A stretch of DNA of 64,000 nt from Theionarchaea archaeon. GTDB taxonomy: Archaea; Methanobacteriota_B; Thermococci; Methanofastidiosales; SZ-28-30. How positions within the stretch are numbered: position 1 is the first letter of the stretch; every line of letters begins with the position of its first letter. The notes under the pieces are model-generated. The model was not told the origin of the DNA and ran no database searches. It saw nothing but the letters and a program-made list of their open reading frames with translations. Location: assembly GCA_018992685.1 (NCBI GenBank), contig JACVGT010000002.1:16294-80293 (forward strand), read 5' to 3'. Both the position numbers and the translations under genes were made by a program. Of this stretch, positions 17,828 through 26,427 are shown piece after piece.

Positions 17828-20686
17828 ATGATCACCCATCCAAAGATCCTCTACTTGTTCTCTGGACCTCTGGTAGCCTTGGACGGCAGCCCTCTTGACG
17901 TGCTGGATTTGAAAACGGAACGTGATATCATTGTGAGAGAGGTTTCTGCCTGTGAGATGACATGTTCACTCCGAATCGGGTATGCAACCATAGAAGAACT
18001 TGCCAAAGGCATTGAAGATGGATTCAACATTCTGCATATAAGTACACATGGCAGAGCGGAATGTCTCCTATTTGAAGATGGGAAGGGCGGAAGTCAGCCT
18101 GTCACAGGCGAGTACCTCAAGAGAGTGATAAGCACAAAAGGGTTACTTGAGTTGATCATCATCAGTGCCTGCCATTCAGAAGAGATTGGTGCAATGCTGG
18201 CAGACGCAGGTGTTCCACATGTTGTGGCTATCAGGCGCGATTCCTCTGTAGTAGATCAGTCAGCCATTCTCTTCACAACCCACTTCCTTCGCAATCTCTT
18301 TCGGGGAAGTTCTGTACAGAAAGCCTTTGAAATGGCTTCCCTGCTCGTAGAAGGGAACCCTGAATTGATGAAGATGAAACAACGTCTTGAGGTCATTGCC
18401 TACAGAAAAAAAGGGACATTCATTCCAGAAGAAAAGAAATTCATTCTACTTCCCACAGATGCTGCCCACCACGATCCTCTCCTCTCTCAAGAAGTCCCCT
18501 CAGGTACCGTGACAATTGAAGAGCCCCCGGTTTCACCCTCGAATCTTCCCACAAAGCCGCAGTTCTTTGCAGGTCGACTTGAGGAGATGCATACCATCAT
18601 CAACGAACTCATTCAGGGTAGGTTTGTCACCCTGACAGGAGTGGGAGGCATTGGAAAAACAACGGTAGCTCTTGAGGTGGCACGATGGTTTTCTTCCAGG
18701 AGGGTTTTTCCTCATGGAATCTACTACATAGACCTCCGGCAGACTGATACTGCAGATGGAGCCCTTGATCTCTTGTGTTCAGCTCTCAAAGTACAGGTTT
18801 CTCGGCTCCAGAACGTTATCACCTACCTGGCGGACCGTCGCTGCTTGCTGCTTTTTGATAATGCAGAGGATGTTCTCTGGCACAATGAGAAAGACCTGCA
18901 GCATCTCTTCAACACAGTCCTGAAGACTACTCCCCACTCCACGATGTTGATAACAAGTCAGAGACCGGTTGGAGGCAACCTGCATGAACCCGAACATGTG
19001 TGCAGAATATTTCCACTGGAACAGACATATGCTTGGATGCTTTTCTGTGCCACCACAAAGAGGAGGATTTTGCCCGATGAATGTGAATCGCCCCTCTTTT
19101 CTGCCCTCCTTGCCCGATTGGGGGGACACCCCTTATCAATTGTATTAACAGCACGTCAACTTGCTCCCGGGGTGACTCTGGAGGACATATACGAAAGGAT
19201 TGAGACATACAAGGCCGCAGCAATCAAAATAAAGCATCGTACAGATAGAATCCTGGACCACGGAGAAAGCCTCATGACAGCTCTGGCTTCTGCCTACCAC
19301 ATCTTGTCAGATCGAGCACAGATACTCTTTCAAGTGCTTTCCCTTCTTCCAGCGGGTGCCAGACGTGATATACTGGAAGAAATCTGGGGCAACCCAGTCT
19401 GGGAGCACGTACAAGAACTCAATGATGCTTCCCTGGCAGAAGTGAGAAGCAGACGGGTGACTCTGCTGCCTCCAGTGCAACTATTTGCATTCACTGTTCT
19501 TGCTGAGGAAGTCAAAGAGTACTATGGTCCCAGAATCGTGGAAGCTATGGGGACATATGCCAAGACGCTGTACAAGGGCCACACCACAGAGGATTCGAGA
19601 GAATACCGGATTCTCTTTACTGTAGAAGAGCCAACCTTCCGAGCTATTCTAGACCTTCCCGATGAATCATTTCAAGCAGGGAAGAATGGTTCATTCCTTG
19701 GGTTCTTCGGAGCTGAACTCATTTACTTATATATTTTCCATAATCGGTGGAAAGAAGCAGAAACCATTGGTTCTAGGATACTGTCTCATCTTGGACGATG
19801 TGAGGATTTTCAGGGTGAAGCACATGTTCTTGTAGCCCTGGGGGTCCTTGCTTTTCGAACAGGAAACCTTGAAGAAGCTAGGACAAGGTATGAAAAAGCT
19901 CTCAAAACATACCAGAATATCCACGCGAGAATGGGAGTCGCAAATGCGTTTTGGGCACTGGGCGATCTTTTCTTTAGAACAGGAGATTTCGAAGAGGCTC
20001 AAAGGCGATTTGAAGAAGCTCTGGATATATACCAGGAGATTGATGTGAATCTTGGTAAAGCAAATGCCTTCTTACGTTTAGGGATGCTTACTTTTCTAAC
20101 AGGCAATTCTGAAGAAGCTCAAGAACGGCTTGGAAAGGCCCTGATGATCTATCGATATATTCACGTCGAAATCGGTGAAGCAAACACTCTCCGCATACTG
20201 GGAGATGTCGCCATGTGGACAGGTGATGTGGACGCAGCCCACATCCAGTACCAGAAAGCCCTGAGAATCTATGTGCACAACAGCGTGAAGGATGGTGAAG
20301 CGCGTGCCCTGGTTCACCTAGCCCGGTGGGCCGCTCTTACAGGCAGAAGTGAGCACATGCAGACGTATCTTGATGATGCATTCACAATATATAGGGAGAT
20401 AGAAGACCTTGATGGACTGGCCCACGCGCACTTGGTAAAAGCGCTTCTCTTTCTCAAGACTCACAATACGATCAAAGCAAGGCGCCAACTCGATTTTTGT
20501 TCATCTATCCAGGAAAAAACGTGCCAACATTCTGAAACAGCCCAATGGCTCATTACGTATGCAGACCACTTCATGTACTGTAAAGAAGAAGCAGTATTGT
20601 GTTTGGAATATGCAGAGGAATTTGCCATGATGGCACGAAATCTCTACCTTCTTGGCAGAATAAGAGAAAAACAGGCATTGCTGTGA
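17828..20686 (+). CDS. CHAT peptidase - STAND NTPase - TPR protein
   Basis: A protein of 952 residues in three parts. An N-terminal CHAT (caspase-like) domain has the catalytic pair H74 (HISTHG) and C115 (ISACHS). A STAND/NB-ARC-type NTPase follows, with P-loop GVGGIGKTT (271-279) and a Walker-B-like CLLLFDNAED near 345. The last about 300 residues are tandem TPRs (for example ALGVLAFRTGNLEEARTRYEKALKTYQNI). Such proteins are signal-triggered switches in which TPRs sense, the NTPase oligomerises and the CHAT protease acts; many are linked to defence or cell death. The ATG at 17828 follows GGAGGT; the ORF extends to 17672, but a TATA box (CCTATAAGAA, near 17760) lies inside that extension. Confidence 0.85.
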   Translation: MITHPKILYLFSGPLVALDGSPLDVLDLKTERDIIVREVSACEMTCSLRIGYATIEELAKGIEDGFNILHISTHGRAECLLFEDGKGGSQPVTGEYLKRVISTKGLLELIIISACHSEEIGAMLADAGVPHVVAIRRDSSVVDQSAILFTTHFLRNLFRGSSVQKAFEMASLLVEGNPELMKMKQRLEVIAYRKKGTFIPEEKKFILLPTDAAHHDPLLSQEVPSGTVTIEEPPVSPSNLPTKPQFFAGRLEEMHTIINELIQGRFVTLTGVGGIGKTTVALEVARWFSSRRVFPHGIYYIDLRQTDTADGALDLLCSALKVQVSRLQNVITYLADRRCLLLFDNAEDVLWHNEKDLQHLFNTVLKTTPHSTMLITSQRPVGGNLHEPEHVCRIFPLEQTYAWMLFCATTKRRILPDECESPLFSALLARLGGHPLSIVLTARQLAPGVTLEDIYERIETYKAAAIKIKHRTDRILDHGESLMTALASAYHILSDRAQILFQVLSLLPAGARRDILEEIWGNPVWEHVQELNDASLAEVRSRRVTLLPPVQLFAFTVLAEEVKEYYGPRIVEAMGTYAKTLYKGHTTEDSREYRILFTVEEPTFRAILDLPDESFQAGKNGSFLGFFGAELIYLYIFHNRWKEAETIGSRILSHLGRCEDFQGEAHVLVALGVLAFRTGNLEEARTRYEKALKTYQNIHARMGVANAFWALGDLFFRTGDFEEAQRRFEEALDIYQEIDVNLGKANAFLRLGMLTFLTGNSEEAQERLGKALMIYRYIHVEIGEANTLRILGDVAMWTGDVDAAHIQYQKALRIYVHNSVKDGEARALVHLARWAALTGRSEHMQTYLDDAFTIYREIEDLDGLAHAHLVKALLFLKTHNTIKARRQLDFCSSIQEKTCQHSETAQWLITYADHFMYCKEEAVLCLEYAEEFAMMARNLYLLGRIREKQALL

Positions 20687-20689
20687 TAT

Positions 20690-21601
20690 TCAACTCCCTG
20701 GATCGTCCCTGTCTGAGGGAGGCTGGGGGAACGGCTCTGAAAGATTCTCTATGAACTTTCTAACATCCTCAACCAGCTCTGGTGCACTATCAATCTTGTC
20801 ATTGATGCTGAAGAGTCCCACTGCTTCTTCGAAACAGTGGAGAATCAACGTAACCTGGGTGGGATCATCATCTTTCGCTTGTTTCCAGAGAATATTGGCC
20901 TCTGTCCAGAGCCTGTTTGCCCTTCTTCTCAGTCTGTTCGCACGATTCCGGAATTGTTTCTTGAATTCTACTGGAATGCTTCTTTCTTCTCTTGTATCCC
21001 TTGTACCCTCCTGCAGACACTTGGTTTCATGGGCCAGGAGGATATCATACACATGACCAACTATGCCATCTGGATGGGTTTCACCTTCAGCCTTCCAGTT
21101 GTTCTTCGTTACTGCTGTTATCTCTAATCCACACGCTTCCTTAACCAGATCGGCAGAATTCTGTATCATGGGCCTGGAAGCAGACGGGTTATAGCTTGAA
21201 AGGTTGGCCAGTCTTTCAGCAGGTGCTGTGTATCCCTGATACCCGTTGCACAGATACTCCCAGTGTGTTCCCAGCAAATTGAAGTGAGTGGGGATTATAT
21301 CAGGCTGCCCCCATCCCTCACGCGCGTAGGAGTCGGTGAGGAATCTTGAAAGAACTTCTGTCATCTCAATGACAATTTCCAGTAGTTCTTTCTCTTTCCC
21401 TACTAGTGTAGAAGTAAGAACCACCATTTCGTCTCTCTTTTCGTCAATGGCACCCATATTGAAAAGCACGGCGTCACCTGTCTTTAATGCTGCAGCAGCC
21501 GCTCCTTTGAGTGCTTCGTCAAAACTCCTCTTGATCTGCTGTTCTATACTGATGATCCTATTTATTTCCAGTTCAATGCTGTTTTCTTTTTGCCTTTCCA
21601 T
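20690..21601 (-). CDS. Hypothetical protein convergent with the CHAT-STAND gene
   Basis: A protein of 303 residues, unrecognised. It appears soluble: an N-terminal helical, possibly coiled-coil part (NSIELEINRIISIEQQIKRSFDEALKGAAAAALKTG), a middle segment with aromatic residues (THWEYLCNGYQGYTAPAERLANL), then a very basic helical stretch (KKQFRNRANRLRRRANRLWTEANILWKQAKDDD) that resembles a TPR or coiled helix pair, and an acidic/proline tail. The stop is only 3 nt from that of the CHAT gene on the other strand. Function unknown; the location suggests it belongs to the same island. Confidence 0.6.
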   Translation of the reverse strand: MERQKENSIELEINRIISIEQQIKRSFDEALKGAAAAALKTGDAVLFNMGAIDEKRDEMVVLTSTLVGKEKELLEIVIEMTEVLSRFLTDSYAREGWGQPDIIPTHFNLLGTHWEYLCNGYQGYTAPAERLANLSSYNPSASRPMIQNSADLVKEACGLEITAVTKNNWKAEGETHPDGIVGHVYDILLAHETKCLQEGTRDTREERSIPVEFKKQFRNRANRLRRRANRLWTEANILWKQAKDDDPTQVTLILHCFEEAVGLFSINDKIDSAPELVEDVRKFIENLSEPFPQPPSDRDDPGS

Positions 21602-21757
21602 GAGTTCGCCTCATATCGAATTGTTCTGATACATTCTCATAATAACAAGTGAGTATTCCTTTAAGAATCTTGGGTTGGAGGAGGTATTCTCATCCTCCCA
21701 AGGATTTCAGAGAACCAACCTGTACAAAAGTCTCAAGGAAAAGCATGAGACATTGGT

Positions 21758-21777
21758 GAAAAAAGGAGAAAAAAGGA
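21758..21777 (-). terminator. T-rich terminator after the radical SAM gene
   Basis: Ten nucleotides past the stop, the minus strand reads CCTTTTTTCTCCTTTTTTC, a double U-tract typical of archaeal terminators. Confidence 0.55.
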
Positions 21778-21786
21778 CTCCCTGGT

Positions 21787-22833
21787 CTAATCAGTCACCA
21801 AGATGTGTTCCAGTTCCTGCCAGCACCGCGGATCTTCTCCAAGGAAGTCGCCCGTTGCAGAAGCAGCTCCTCTACAGCCTCCGCAGGCGAATTTGTACTT
21901 ACAGCCACCACATTTCCCTTCAAGTGCTGATCTGGAATGGCGAAAATTATCTAGAAGTTCATTCTCAAACCAGATTCTTTCCACGTTCTCTCTTGTGGCA
22001 TCAGCCACAGAGATGGGGAAATAAGGACAGAGCTGCACAATCCCCTGAGGGTTGATGTAGAGCAGCGTAAAAGCAATCGAGCAACCAGTAACTGCTATCC
22101 CCTGCATGAGATCTGAATCAATGTCTATCTCTTTCTGTCTGGTCTCGTTCACGAACATCTCAGGGAAGGGGTCACTGAACCCAACCCTCATATTCAATTC
22201 TTCACCCGTTTCCCATATTCTCTCGCACAGCCTCCGGTACTGATCCGCATCCACCATCCTATTTGTAGCTCGTCCCACTGGAACGAGATACCGGAAATTG
22301 AATATCCTGACGCCAATGCTATCTACAAATCGCATGAGAGCTTCAGGTTCATCTTCTCCCTGATGAAAATATGTCATCCGGACAGCCACTGTGGCATCAC
22401 TTTCCACGAGAAGGTTTAATGCCTGGACAGTCTTTTCAAAAGATCCTCTGCCCCGTACAGAATCGTGTATTCCTGGAGTTGCCCCTTCCATGCTGACATT
22501 GAACCCCCGGACTGTTTCTAAGAGCCAGTCAATTCTCTCAGGAGTTATCAAGGTTGCATTGGTGAGAAGCTCAACGTGATTTCCAGGCAGGTTGTCTCTA
22601 ATGTAGGAGAGAATCTCCTGGAGGTCAGCTCTCATGAGAGGTTCCCCTCCTGCCATCGCAAGGGCTGCATGTGGTGAAAGAGAGTGTATCTGATTCAGCA
22701 GTGATACAATTTGCTGATATGTCAAGTCTGCCGCAGTCTTGTCCAGGACACTTGCCCGACAGTGTTTGCATGCCAGGTTACACTGGCTTGTAATGTCCAT
22801 CTGGACAATTCTTGGTGGGTATTGCCATTTCAT
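21787..22833 (-). CDS. Radical SAM/SPASM enzyme, candidate peptide maturase
   Basis: A protein of 348 residues. The radical SAM cluster motif CxxxCxxC is at C18, C22 and C25 (QCNLACKHC), followed by the GGEPL motif (AMAGGEPLMR). The C-terminal SPASM/twitch region carries the further Cys residues for auxiliary Fe-S clusters (GCSIAFTLLYINPQGIVQLCP...GKCGGCKYKFACGGCRG...DPRC). The family includes PqqE-, mycofactocin- and thioether-forming maturases and haem-pathway AhbC/D. It lies 57 nt after a small gene with two GPCGGCD repeats, separated by a hairpin-U-tract, which is why I suggest it modifies that protein. The ATG at 22833 follows GAGGTGAT. Confidence 0.85.
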   Translation of the reverse strand: MKWQYPPRIVQMDITSQCNLACKHCRASVLDKTAADLTYQQIVSLLNQIHSLSPHAALAMAGGEPLMRADLQEILSYIRDNLPGNHVELLTNATLITPERIDWLLETVRGFNVSMEGATPGIHDSVRGRGSFEKTVQALNLLVESDATVAVRMTYFHQGEDEPEALMRFVDSIGVRIFNFRYLVPVGRATNRMVDADQYRRLCERIWETGEELNMRVGFSDPFPEMFVNETRQKEIDIDSDLMQGIAVTGCSIAFTLLYINPQGIVQLCPYFPISVADATRENVERIWFENELLDNFRHSRSALEGKCGGCKYKFACGGCRGAASATGDFLGEDPRCWQELEHILVTD

Positions 22834-22857
22834 TTCATCACCTCTGGTTGTGTGGAT

Positions 22858-22882
22858 AAAAAAACGGGGGCATGAAGCCCCC
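22858..22882 (-). terminator. Hairpin and U-tract between the GPCGGCD gene and the radical SAM gene
   Basis: On the minus strand a GGGGGC-TTCAT-GCCCCC stem-loop is followed by GTTTTTTT. It sits between the two genes and may act as a partial terminator, so the small gene would be expressed above the enzyme, as in many RiPP operons. A bacterial-style stem plus U-tract is uncommon in archaea; it could also be a processing site. Confidence 0.65.
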
Positions 22883-22890
22883 CACTCTAG

Positions 22891-23139
22891 TTACTTCGGC
22901 AAAATGCAGATATCGCATCCGCCACATGGCCCCTGCAAGTCGGGATAGAATGGCCGTAGAGGATGAATCGTCTTCAGTTTCTGCAACCTGTCTTCAATAT
23001 CCATCTTCTTTGGCTCTCCTATGACAAGGTCGCATCCTCCACATGGACCTTGAGCTGCGTACACCGGGATCTTGTTTTGTTTCGCATGTTCCAAGGCATC
23101 TATCAACTCTGATACAGAGTAGTGTTTGTTTGTATCCAC
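22891..23139 (-). CDS. Small protein with two GPCGGCD repeats, candidate RiPP precursor
   Basis: About 82 residues from the GTG at 23139, which follows a GGAAGTGAT ribosome site; the ORF can be extended to a TTG at 23184. The N-terminus (NKHYSVSELIDALEHAKQNKIPV) is helical and leader-like. Two copies of a Cys motif follow, AAQGPCGGCDLVIGE and DLQGPCGGCDICILPK, joined by a basic linker (KKMDIEDRLQKLKTIHPLRPFYP). The repeats, small size and position just before a SPASM maturase suggest a substrate for thioether or other radical modification. Alternatively the CGGC pairs could bind a metal or an Fe-S cluster. No family is recognised. Confidence 0.6.
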   Translation of the reverse strand: MDTNKHYSVSELIDALEHAKQNKIPVYAAQGPCGGCDLVIGEPKKMDIEDRLQKLKTIHPLRPFYPDLQGPCGGCDICILPK

Positions 23140-23546
23140 GTTAATCACTTCCTTTCTTGCTGTGAGGTTGCTCTCTTTCCACAATGCAACCTCATACAGA
23201 CACGTATCTGGGTTCCTCTTCTTTCATGAATGTTATTATGGAGGATTAGACAACTCTTGGACAAAAAGGTTAGATTCATCAGGCCAGTTTTGACATTTTT
23301 CAGCAAAAATCATACATCTGAGGTATTGAAAATTCAAATAACCTGTTTCTAGAGACATAATGAACTAGATAATTCAATTGCCTGGATTGAGCATTGAGAA
23401 CGAATGTCTAGGAATGTTAATTGTGAGGCCCTCGCTCGACTGTCATTTGAAAACATCAAGGCTTTCTGGGGACAACATCGAGGGATCATGGTATCATTAG
23501 GCGAGTTCCGGTGCCAGAAGCAGGTCTTCAATTGCAGGAAACACAG
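23140..23546. other. Intergenic region, possible gene remnant
   Basis: No convincing gene in 407 nt. The left part should contain the promoter of the GPCGGCD gene, but no strong TATA box is seen. On the plus strand a 48-codon frame from 23404 (MSRNVNCEALARLSFENIK...) reads like part of a decayed protein. It runs into the end of the neighbouring gene and I would not call it a gene. Confidence 0.3.
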
Positions 23547-24635
23547 CTAATCCACATCTTCTGCAGCAATGCTGTCCCGATAGTTCTTCTTGATCCAGAG
23601 GTTCCGCACAGGAATCAAGAGCCGAAATGCACCATTCAGGACTGGATTCGAAAATCTAATTGAAGCTTTTTTTTCCAGAAGAGTGCAGCCAATACGACGT
23701 TTCACAATATAGGTTGTTGGACCGAAGTACATTCGTTTGCATCCTCGTCTGATCATTTCTCGAACTACCTCATAGCAAATGTTGAAGTAGGCATTATATT
23801 CTCTTCCGTATGTCTTTTCCACTCCAGAAATTGCCATAGATGCCAGATCGCCATCAAAGAAATAAATCCAGTATCCAAGCAATTTGTCCTCAAGGTAACA
23901 GCGCAGGATGAACGCATAGTCACCAACATACTTTTCAAGTCCCTTGTAGAAATTCGAAGTGAAAGAAAGAGGATAGTTGTGTCCGTGTTCCAGAAGGTTG
24001 TCTCTGTGGAAACTAAATAGGAATTCTGCATCTGAGAAATCCTGGGAATGTTCCAGCCGAATTCCTCGTCTTTCTCCCTGGTTCAGAGTGTGTCGTATGT
24101 TCTTCTTTGATTTCCTCGGTAGTGATTTCAGGTAGTCCTTGAACGTCTTCCACCGGACATCAAGATATGTTGAGGGCGAGACCTCCAAGAGAGAGGTTTT
24201 TTTCTTGAGAAAGGACACATACGGCTCGTTGTCCACGTTGGCAATGACGATGGCTTTGGTGTGTTCCTTCCGTGCGGCATCCATCATGCTACCGTACAAA
24301 AGCGAGAGGATTGGTTCAGCAGGTTCCCCCTCTTTCACATGAATGCCGATTTCATCTGAGAAGGGGCACAAACAGGCGAGGCTTGACACATACACCCCTA
24401 GGATCGCCCTGTATGACAGAAAACAGACTGCAGATCCCACAAGCTGATCGTCCCGAGTGACGGTGAGGAAGTATGGGGAAATGCCTTCCCGGAGAGAATG
24501 CTCCAGGAGCTCCATCCACCTGTAGGTGTGGAAGGTTCTATTATTGACCACATTGTCCCATTCCTCTCGGGGAATCTCACTAATGTGATGGTGAACATGG
24601 GCTGTAAGGTTCATGGCTCTTTCACTATCCTTCAT
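23547..24635 (-). CDS. FemAB/GNAT-like acyltransferase (DUF482-type)
   Basis: A protein of 362 residues with two GNAT-like halves, as in FemAB and the DUF482 family. The N-terminal part has WMELLEHSLREG...PYFLTVTRDDQLVGSAVCFL; the second has ADAEFLF-like helices, LEDKLLGYWIYFFDGDLASMAISG and YNAYFNICYEVVREMIRRGCKRMYFGPTTYIVKRRIGC, the typical end. Members transfer an acyl group to amines, and some are peptide-bond-forming. The substrate in an archaeon without murein is unknown. The ATG at 24635 is about 25 nt from a TATA box (ACCTTTTAAGAGG), so a leaderless mRNA is likely; ATG 24614 is an alternative. Divergent from the DUF1624 gene. Confidence 0.72.
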   Translation of the reverse strand: MKDSERAMNLTAHVHHHISEIPREEWDNVVNNRTFHTYRWMELLEHSLREGISPYFLTVTRDDQLVGSAVCFLSYRAILGVYVSSLACLCPFSDEIGIHVKEGEPAEPILSLLYGSMMDAARKEHTKAIVIANVDNEPYVSFLKKKTSLLEVSPSTYLDVRWKTFKDYLKSLPRKSKKNIRHTLNQGERRGIRLEHSQDFSDAEFLFSFHRDNLLEHGHNYPLSFTSNFYKGLEKYVGDYAFILRCYLEDKLLGYWIYFFDGDLASMAISGVEKTYGREYNAYFNICYEVVREMIRRGCKRMYFGPTTYIVKRRIGCTLLEKKASIRFSNPVLNGAFRLLIPVRNLWIKKNYRDSIAAEDVD

Positions 24636-24657
24636 GGAAGACTCTTCTCATTTCTCC

Positions 24658-24670
24658 TCTTAAAAGGTTT
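24658..24670 (-). promoter_or_regulatory. Promoter of the FemAB-like gene
   Basis: The minus strand reads AAACCTTTTAAGA, a TATA box about 27 nt before the ATG at 24635. Confidence 0.6.
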
Positions 24671-24772
24671 GGTCTCAGCCATTCAGGGCAACCTACCCGC
24701 ATTCTCTGTGGATAGAACGCTCAGGTCTGCAGTGAACCTAGTTCTGACGAAAAGGTGAGAGGAGTGGAATGA

Positions 24773-24789
24773 AAAAGGTTATTATATGC
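24773..24789 (+). promoter_or_regulatory. Promoter of the DUF1624 gene
   Basis: AAAGGTTATTATATG, a BRE/TATA-like element whose centre is some 30-35 nt before the ATG at 24818, suggesting a very short leader or none. Confidence 0.55.
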
Positions 24790-24817
24790 CAAGGCCAGCT
24801 TTTGTCGGAGGAATCAC

Positions 24818-26350
24818 ATGATACGCACAGCATCATTTACTCGTGCTTTCCTTGAAACAGGACTGCCTGTCTGGCTACTTTTTGCTGCATTGCAGGTGGT
24901 TCAGGAAAATCGATCCCCCGGGATTATCGTCTTTTTCGCTCCTGTGTGGGGTGCTATTCGCCTTACCCAGCCCGATGGCTCATCCTGGAAGCGGCTGGAA
25001 TACTACGTCAGATTCTGTTTGCTTCATGTTGCTGCAATGCTTGTGGTGATGTATGCAGCTGGATACGTCTCCTACGTGGCGGGGGCAATTCCAGAGCCAC
25101 CCTCATGGACTTCTTTTAGCACTAACACATTTCTCTTGCTGACGATGATTATTATTCCGTTCGTTGCAGTGCGTGGGCTGCTATTCTTATGTGATTCATC
25201 TAGAGAACCAGGATTTCCAGCGCAGTCCTTCTCAGAAGAAAGAGGAGAAAGAACCAGAATATTCGCTTTTGATGCAGTACGTGGGTGGGTGATGATCTTC
25301 ATGGCCCTGGATCATGCGATGTACTTCTGCTATGTGCACATTTTTGCTGAAGGGTTTCAGAATTTACGGCCAGATCCCCTGCCTGATGCCATCCACTATT
25401 TGACCCGATTTGTCACCCACTACTGTGCCCCGACATTTATCTTCTTGGCTGGCGTGAGCGTAGCTCTCTATGGTGCATCACGCAGATCATATATGACAGA
25501 GGGGCGCATCACGAGACATCTGGTGACCCGGGGTGTTCTTCTCATCCTCTTACAGATGGTACTTGTGAACTGGGCATGGGGGTTCACCATCAGGGCCGGG
25601 CAGACTCTTGTGTACTTTGGAGTCCTGGCATGCATTGGATCAGGACTCGTCATACTGGCTCTCATAAGACGCGCCCCCTGCTCTCTGGTGATCATTGGCT
25701 CCGTGATGTTACTGTTGATGATTCCGGTATTACTGAGTACCTTCGCTGTGCAGCCGGGAGCTGATCAGCCGCTTCTTGAAATCCTCCTGCAACCTGACAC
25801 TGAAGGATGGATTAGTTCTCTCTACCCAATTCTTCCCTGGTTCGGCGTTATGGGGCTGGGATACGGGGTCGGAGTGGTAGTAAGCAGAAAGCCCGAAAAG
25901 ACCACGAGAGTGTTCCTGGTACTGGGGATTATTTTGCTGGTATCCTGGATTCTATTACGATTGGGTGGCGGCTACGGAAATCTGACCGTGTATCAGGGTG
26001 GAGACTGGAGGGATTTCATGCTCATGTCCAAGTATCCGCCCAGTCTCGTTTTCCTATGCTGGAATGTGGGGGGCATGGCACTGGCTATAGCTGTGCACAA
26101 CTATTTCGGGAGGAGATTGCCTTTCAGAAGATTCTGGGACAGCGTTGTCCTCTTCGGTCAAACACCTCTATTCTTTTACGTGGTTCACCTGTACCTATAC
26201 AGGACGCTTTCCCTGATCCCCGTTCTCAGAGGTTCCCTGGCTGCAGGATACGTGGCGTGGCTGGTGGGATTGATGGTGATGATCCTCCTTTGCAGACAGT
26301 ACCAGAGGCTGCAGAAAGCTCACCCTGATAGTGTCCTCAAGTATGTATAA
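24818..26350 (+). CDS. DUF1624/HGSNAT-like membrane acyltransferase
   Basis: A protein of 510 residues with about 12 hydrophobic helices. After a four-helix N-terminal part, the core begins with RIFAFDAVRGWVMIFMALDHAMYF, the signature of the heparan-alpha-glucosaminide N-acetyltransferase-like catalytic family (DUF1624, related to YeiB). It continues with FIFLAGVSVALYG and a C-terminal LFGQTPLFFYVVHLYLYR. Members move acyl groups across the membrane to sugars or other acceptors; the acceptor here is unknown. The N-terminal extension of about 150 residues ahead of the core is unusual. Confidence 0.78.
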   Translation: MIRTASFTRAFLETGLPVWLLFAALQVVQENRSPGIIVFFAPVWGAIRLTQPDGSSWKRLEYYVRFCLLHVAAMLVVMYAAGYVSYVAGAIPEPPSWTSFSTNTFLLLTMIIIPFVAVRGLLFLCDSSREPGFPAQSFSEERGERTRIFAFDAVRGWVMIFMALDHAMYFCYVHIFAEGFQNLRPDPLPDAIHYLTRFVTHYCAPTFIFLAGVSVALYGASRRSYMTEGRITRHLVTRGVLLILLQMVLVNWAWGFTIRAGQTLVYFGVLACIGSGLVILALIRRAPCSLVIIGSVMLLLMIPVLLSTFAVQPGADQPLLEILLQPDTEGWISSLYPILPWFGVMGLGYGVGVVVSRKPEKTTRVFLVLGIILLVSWILLRLGGGYGNLTVYQGGDWRDFMLMSKYPPSLVFLCWNVGGMALAIAVHNYFGRRLPFRRFWDSVVLFGQTPLFFYVVHLYLYRTLSLIPVLRGSLAAGYVAWLVGLMVMILLCRQYQRLQKAHPDSVLKYV

Positions 26351-26427
26351 GGGTATCATGGCAATATCACTGCCATTTTCCAGTATGTACTGGAAAACTA
26401 TTTCAGGTAGGAATCAGAGAGAACTCT

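Noticed and set aside
23404..23550. 48-codon plus-strand frame as a transposase remnant
   Set aside because: The frame looks protein-like but has no recognisable catalytic motif or terminal repeats.
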